In this document: one piece after another, positions 60,207 through 64,000 of the stretch
How positions within the stretch are numbered: position 1 is the first letter of the stretch
Layout: each line of letters begins with the position of its first letter
NCBI RefSeq assembly: GCF_042678385.1
Contig: NZ_JBHUDY010000002.1
Span: 186,001 to 250,000, forward strand
Source: Sphingomonas_B tabacisoli
GTDB taxonomy: Bacteria; Pseudomonadota; Alphaproteobacteria; Sphingomonadales; Sphingomonadaceae
Direction of reading: 5' to 3'
Length of the DNA stretch: 64,000 nucleotides
Translations under genes and position numbers: made by a program
Notes under the pieces: model-generated
What the model saw: only the letters and a program-made list of their open reading frames with translations
Told to the model about the DNA's origin: nothing
Database searches by the model: none

Positions 60207-60338
60207 ATCCTCCCCGGAACGGGGAGGGGAACCGCGACGCGAAGCGGCGTGGTGGAGGGGGCCCGAGTCGGAGGGGGCGGGAAGACGGGCCCCCTCCACC
60301 AGCCTGCGGCTGGTCCCCCTCCCCGTGCCGGGGAGGAT
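60207..60338. repeat. composite palindromic repeat between lolD and its permease gene
   Basis: End motifs ATCCTCCCC-GGAAC-GGGGAGG and CCCTCCCCGTGCCGGGGAGGA flank a centre where GGTGGAGGGGGCCC pairs with GGGCCCCCTCCACC. The plan is the same hairpin-centre-hairpin as at 35416, 39737 and 50495, with different bases. It sits inside the lol operon, so it may affect the ratio of permease to ATPase. Confidence 0.75.
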
Positions 60339-60348
60339 GAAGCTTCCC

Positions 60349-61599
60349 TCACTCATAGCGGAGCACCTGAACTGGGTCGGTGCTCGCGGCCTTGAAGGCC
60401 GGGTAGAGCGTGGCGAGGAAGCTCAGCACCAGCGCCATGATCACGATCGCGGTCACTTCGAACGGATCGGTCTTGGCGGGCAGCTCGGTCAGGAAGCGGA
60501 TCGACGGGTCCCACAGATTCTGACCTGTCACATATTGCACAACGTTCACGACACCCTGCCGGTAGAAGAGGAAGATCGCGCCCAGGATCAGTCCTGCGAC
60601 GATGCCGAGCGCGCCGATCGTCGTGCCGATCGTCACGAACACCTTGATCAGCCCCGCGCGGGTCGCACCCATCGTGCGCAGGATTGCAATGTCGCGGGTC
60701 TTGGCTCGCACCAGCATGATGAGCGACGACAGGATGTTGAACACGGCGACCAGCACGATGATCGACAGCACCACGAACATTGCAACGCGTTCCACCTGCA
60801 GCGCCTCGAACAGCGAGGCGTTCATCTGCCGCCAGTCGGTCACCATTCCTTGCGTGCCGACCTTGTTCACCAGCGGATGGAGGATTTCGGACACGCGGTC
60901 CGGATCGGTGGTCTGCACCGTGATCATGCCGACGGCGTCGCCCAGCATCAGCAAGGTCTGCGCGTCCTCGATCGGCATGATCACGAACGCCTTGTCGTAA
61001 TCATAGACGCCGACCTCGAAGATCGCCGCCACCCGGTAGCTGACGATGCGCGGCACGGTGCCGAATGGCGTCGTCTGGCCGTCGGGGCTCAACAGGCTGA
61101 TCGAGCTGCCGACGCGCGCCCCGAGCATGTCGGCCAGCCGCGAGCCGATTGCGACATTGCCGCTGCCGGGCACCAGTTCCTTGAGGCTGCCGTCCAGCAC
61201 CTTGCCTTTCAGCACCGGATTGTCGCGGATGTCCTCGACCCGCATGCCGCGCGCGAGCACGCCTTCGACCCGGCCTTCAAGTGTCGCCATCAGCGGCTGC
61301 TCGATGAGCGGCGTCGCTTCGGTCACGCCCGGGGTCTTGCGCGCTTCCTCCAGCACGTCGCGCCAGCCGGTCAGCCGCCCGCCATAGCCCTGGATCACCG
61401 CATGGCCGTTCAGCCCGACAACCTTGTCGAACAGCTCGGCGCGGAAGCCGTTCATCACGCTCATCACGATGACGAGGGCGGCGACGCCCAGCGCCACCGC
61501 GACCAGGCTGATTGAGGCAACCAGCGCGATGAACGCTTCGCCCTTGCCGGGCAGCAGATAGCGTCTGGCGATCATCCGCTCGTAGCGCGACAGGATCAT
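60349..61599 (-). CDS. lipoprotein-releasing ABC transporter permease (LolC/LolE type)
   Basis: A 416-residue membrane protein with four helices: FIALVASISLVAVALGVAAL, VAMFVVLSIIVLVAVFNILS, VFVTIGTTIGALGIVAGLIL and a last one near AIVIMALVLSFLATLYPA. It carries the FtsX-like domain marks RYLLPGKGEAFIALVA, a periplasmic region with RGMRVEDI and NVAIGSRLADMLG, the TGxR-like MGATRAGLIKVF coupling helix and the C-terminal ATLYPAFKAASTDPVQVLRYE. One permease here, so the transporter is probably the homodimeric LolF-type typical of alphaproteobacteria. The true start is ATG 61599; upstream is noncoding. Confidence 0.92.
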   Translation of the reverse strand: MILSRYERMIARRYLLPGKGEAFIALVASISLVAVALGVAALVIVMSVMNGFRAELFDKVVGLNGHAVIQGYGGRLTGWRDVLEEARKTPGVTEATPLIEQPLMATLEGRVEGVLARGMRVEDIRDNPVLKGKVLDGSLKELVPGSGNVAIGSRLADMLGARVGSSISLLSPDGQTTPFGTVPRIVSYRVAAIFEVGVYDYDKAFVIMPIEDAQTLLMLGDAVGMITVQTTDPDRVSEILHPLVNKVGTQGMVTDWRQMNASLFEALQVERVAMFVVLSIIVLVAVFNILSSLIMLVRAKTRDIAILRTMGATRAGLIKVFVTIGTTIGALGIVAGLILGAIFLFYRQGVVNVVQYVTGQNLWDPSIRFLTELPAKTDPFEVTAIVIMALVLSFLATLYPAFKAASTDPVQVLRYE

Positions 61600-61944
61600 T
61601 TTTCTCGGAACCGGAATGAAAGAAGCCGCTCGTCTAGGGTGCTGCAGAGAGCACCGCAACTGCGGCGTGTTGCGCGGAAGCCACAGGTTCGCGCAATTTA
61701 CATGAATGCAGGATAAACGTGCATGACTCTTTCGGAAAGCTGACTTAGCTTCCGGGCTTCTGAAGCGCAGGCTGTTGAAATGGCCGTGGTTCGGGGAGAG
61801 CAAACGCTCCGCAGGGCCTCTTGAAGGGGAGCAGGCCCAGGCGTTGAGAGGATGCTTTATCAAGGGGGCTGACGGCAACGTCACGCGGGTGCCCGGGTCG
61901 GAAACGATCCGGGCATTCGTCATTTTGGGGCTGGGGAGGGTCCG
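61600..61944. other. 345-bp gap with structured noncoding sequence
   Basis: No open frame or protein-like sequence is seen. It holds several inverted repeats, among them CGGAAAGCT/AGCTTCCGG (61733-61755, one bulge) and an 11-bp stem TGCCCGGGTCG/CGATCCGGGCA with a GAAA tetraloop (61890-61915) followed by TTCGTCATTTT. It must also contain the promoters of the divergent permease and ABM genes. A small RNA reading toward the ABM gene is possible. Confidence 0.4.
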
Positions 61945-62253
61945 ATGATCATCGTCGAAGGCCAGGCGCGACTCGCGGCCGGCGAGCTGGAGCGGCTGAA
62001 AGACGCGATGCGCGCGCAGGTCGAGGCCAGCCGCGCGGAGCCGGGTTGCCTCGAATACAGCTACTCCGCCGACGTGTTGGACCCGGACGTCATGCGAATC
62101 ATCGAGAAATGGGAAAGCCAGGAGGCGCTGGAGAGGCACTTCAAGGCGCCGCACATGGCGGTCTTCAATGCCGCATTCCGCGCCGCGACCGTGCTGTCGA
62201 TCAAGGTTGACGCCTGGTCCGCCGAGCACAGCCGCACTCTGCTCGGCGGGTAA
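61945..62253 (+). CDS. antibiotic biosynthesis monooxygenase (ABM) family protein
   Basis: A 102-residue single-domain dimeric alpha+beta barrel protein. It has the ABM layout: MIIVEGQARLAAGELERLKDAM, VEASRAEPGCLEYSYSADVLD and MRIIEKWESQEALERHF, with the last part forming the conserved WESQEALxxHxxAPH. Members are quinol monooxygenases or cofactor-free oxygenases; the activity of this one is not known. The ribosome binding site is GGGAGGG about 7 bases upstream. Confidence 0.85.
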   Translation: MIIVEGQARLAAGELERLKDAMRAQVEASRAEPGCLEYSYSADVLDPDVMRIIEKWESQEALERHFKAPHMAVFNAAFRAATVLSIKVDAWSAEHSRTLLGG

Positions 62254-62320
62254 TGCTTGCCTTCGCGGGGCTTCGGACATAAGTCGCCGCCTCCGGGCAC
62301 CCAGCGATGGGACCCACGGT

Positions 62321-62397
62321 CGGGGCGTAGCGCAGCCTGGTAGCGCATCACACTGGGGGTGTGGGGGTCGCTGGTTCGAATCCAGTCGCCCCGACCA
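62321..62397 (+). tRNA. tRNA-Pro (anticodon GGG)
   Basis: A complete 77-nt cloverleaf. The 5' acceptor arm CGGGGCG pairs with 3' CGCCCCG, and ACCA follows, so CCA is encoded. The D arm is GCGCAGCCTGGTAGCGC, the anticodon stem TCACA/TGTGG holds loop CTGGGGG (anticodon GGG for CCC and CCU), and the T arm is CTGGTTCGAATCCAG. It lies between the ABM gene and the phoD-like gene and reads rightward. Confidence 0.95.
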
Positions 62398-62468
62398 ACA
62401 TTGGCTTGTCGATGAATGCCTGGCCCGGAATGGGCATTCCTTGAGACCCGATCAGCCGGGTTCACAGG

Positions 62469-64000
62469 TTAGGTCGACAAGTCGACGTTACCTTCTTTGA
62501 CTCGCTGTTCGAGCGTTGGCGCTCCGCCCGGCTGCCACATCATCGCCCGATGCGAGACGCGGTAGCGCAACGGGCCTCCGTCCGGCGTGGTGGCACGCGC
62601 GATCGGGCGGGCGATGCAGACGAACTCTGTCTCGATCGCACCCGGTCCGGCGCTGACCACCGTATAGCCGTGCCCCGCCATGTCGACGAACGCGAGATGG
62701 GGGGCAACGTCGGGATTGGTCAGCGCGCGTGCTCGCGCGATGTCGCCGCTCGATGCGTATTCCAGCGCCGCGCGCACGCCCCGCTTGATGGTCAGGTTGA
62801 TGGTGTGTTCGGGCGCGGCCCCCGCTGTCTTGCGGACGAACAGCGGCAGCATCGGGGACGGCTTCATATATTCCGCGGCCTCGCCGAGGCCGGGTGCCGA
62901 AATAGAACCGGTGATGAAGCTCAAGCCCACCGGATGGAACCCGTCGGGCGGCAAGCGCGGCGCGGCATAGCCCGCCCAGAAGCTGTGACGATCGCCCGAG
63001 ACAGTGACGAACCCCGGGATCTTGTGATCGCGAACGGTGTCATAGATTTCTGCGCGCTCGGCGAACGCGCCGCTGAAATCGCCGCTGCCGAACGTGCCGT
63101 AATCCTTGCCCATCCATGGAGTCTTGGCCAGCCCGGCGGGCAGGTTCTGCGGATCGGTGCGCATGTCGAGCGGGCCGTTGGTCACCCCCCAAATCTTCCA
63201 GGTCGCGGTCGACTTGATCAGCCGATCCTTGAGCCATGCCTTCTGCTCGCGGCCAAGCACTGTGAAAGCGGGCTCATCCTTGCGAAAATTGGGGATGGTC
63301 TTGTCGCCGATCGCGATCGTCGCCGGGGCTTGCCGCCTAAATAGTCCCTGCCGCCGTCGACGATCTCCATCCATTCTTGCGGCAGGACTGGATATTCTCC
63401 CGAATCGAGCGCCGCCGCTTCGGCCCGATCCGTCGGGTCCGCCGCCTTGTAGCTGTGATGGTCGGTCAGGATCAGATCGACGTGCTTACCGTACCGCATC
63501 GCGCGATAGGCAGTCATGCTGCCGACCGCCGCGCGGTTGTTGGGCTCGGTGCCGAAGCCGTGATCGTCGAACGTCTCGATCGGCGCCTTTGCCACCGCGG
63601 GCGGCCGGAACTGCTCCAGCCCGGCGCCCGACGCCTTGCGAACGCGCGATGGGATATATTCCCACCACGCCTGGTTGGCGGCGACTCGCAGCGGCTGGGC
63701 GGGCTCGACCTTGCTGCCGGGATATTTGATGAAGCTCTGCCAGCCCCGCCACGAAAATTCGTGGTTGTCGCCGATGCACACGAACGGAAAATGCGCGCGG
63801 GCATCCTGGATATCGGGATCGTCGATATGAGCGCGATAGACGTGCCGATAGCCGGCGAGGTTGGTGGGCACGTGGAAGTTGGCCACTTTCCGCGCGTCCG
63901 GCACACGGCCAAGGTCATAGACCGTGCGCGCGTAACGGTGCGGCACTTCGTTGGGGTATTCGACGACCTCATAGATGAAGTCGCCCAGGTGGAGCACGAA
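62469..64000 (-). pseudogene. PhoD-like alkaline phosphatase with a frameshift, 5' end beyond the window
   Basis: The gene runs off the right edge and is broken by one apparent base loss. The upstream part (minus strand, about 63355-64000) encodes VLHLGDFIYE, CIGDNHEFSWRGW, LTDHHSYKAAD and ends near VDGGRDYLGGK; the downstream part (from about 63330 down to 62469) continues as APATIAIGDKTIPNF, FVTVSGDRHSFWAGYAA and VGLSFITGSISAPGL. These are the metal and phosphate motifs of PhoD-like phosphodiesterase/phosphatases. The two frames join if one G is added in the AAGCCCCGG stretch near 63326-63332. A sequencing error is possible because the protein on both sides is intact. The PhoD family is periplasmic and Ca/Fe-dependent. 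Confidence 0.8.

Noticed and set aside
35416..60338. CRISPR array made of the GC-rich repeats
   Set aside because: Copies are far apart, palindromic, of unequal length and have no spacer-repeat alternation; no cas genes are present.
59491..61515. 674-codon plus-strand frame across lolD and the permease gene
   Set aside because: His/Asp/Arg-rich shadow of two well-recognised ABC genes, also spanning the intergenic repeat.

Overview
The window is a stretch of chromosome from a high-GC alphaproteobacterium, most likely a sphingomonad (Sphingomonas or a close relative). Supporting signs are two secreted proteins ending in a PEPATWAMM plus Arg-rich tail (the PEPxxWA-CTERM signal common in sphingomonads), a PhoK/PafA-type alkaline phosphatase like the one described from Sphingomonas, and intergenic palindromes of the GAGCTTGTCGAA and CGGATCAAGTCCGG kinds that are frequent in this group. 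Genes are dense, use both strands, and mostly belong to core metabolism and the cell envelope. There is no rRNA, CRISPR array, transposase or integrase. One tRNA (Pro, GGG anticodon) lies near the right end.

Layout. 1-8 kb: end of an alpha/beta hydrolase, ftsH with a clean terminator, a small DMT-type membrane protein, the biotin operon bioF-bioD-bioA (minus strand), then a cNMP-domain/flavin oxidoreductase overlapping a GFA protein. 8-16.6 kb: a glycosyltransferase fused to UDP-galactopyranose mutase, an SDR enzyme, two PEPxxWA-CTERM proteins, a beta-hydroxyacid dehydrogenase, an exported amidohydrolase and a lipoprotein. 16.6-25 kb: dsbD-like reductase and divergent phoK-like phosphatase, then a minus-strand series with a YfgM-like protein, bamB, panB, a Nudix hydrolase and cpoB. 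25-35 kb: a methyl-accepting protein, an FMN alpha-hydroxyacid dehydrogenase, a divergent PLP-enzyme/ATP-grasp pair, an isolated sdhB, a thioesterase, zapE, a membrane-anchored winged-helix protein and an M20 peptidase. 35-40 kb: cytochrome b plus molybdopterin oxidoreductase, cfa and argG.

40-47 kb is a polytopic-membrane/glycosylation locus: two related GT-C-like proteins, a third multi-span protein, a DPM-type GT2, GtrA and a methyltransferase. 47-50.5 kb is a tightly coupled minus-strand operon (queuosine-precursor transporter, argB, yggT, folD, marC). 50.6-51.7 kb holds an orphan lysis pair (GH108 endolysin and three-TM holin) with a hairpin over the endolysin ribosome binding site. 51.7-55.8 kb is a TonB receptor preceded by a string of small regulators and unknown proteins, including a LuxR-type HTH protein with a C-terminal membrane segment. 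55.8-64 kb carries a GH1-RmlD fusion, glutathione peroxidase, an LprI-like lipoprotein, the lipoprotein-release ABC genes (lolD and permease), a structured noncoding stretch, an ABM monooxygenase, tRNA-Pro and a frameshifted phoD-like gene that runs off the window.

The strongest candidates for something little described are the hairpin-masked lysis pair, the two membrane-tethered HTH proteins (33.1-33.9 kb and 55.1-55.5 kb) and the glycosylation locus in which one of two paralogues has lost the acidic motifs. No complete, clearly new defence or mobile system is visible. Functions are assigned by reading the proteins by eye, without database searches.
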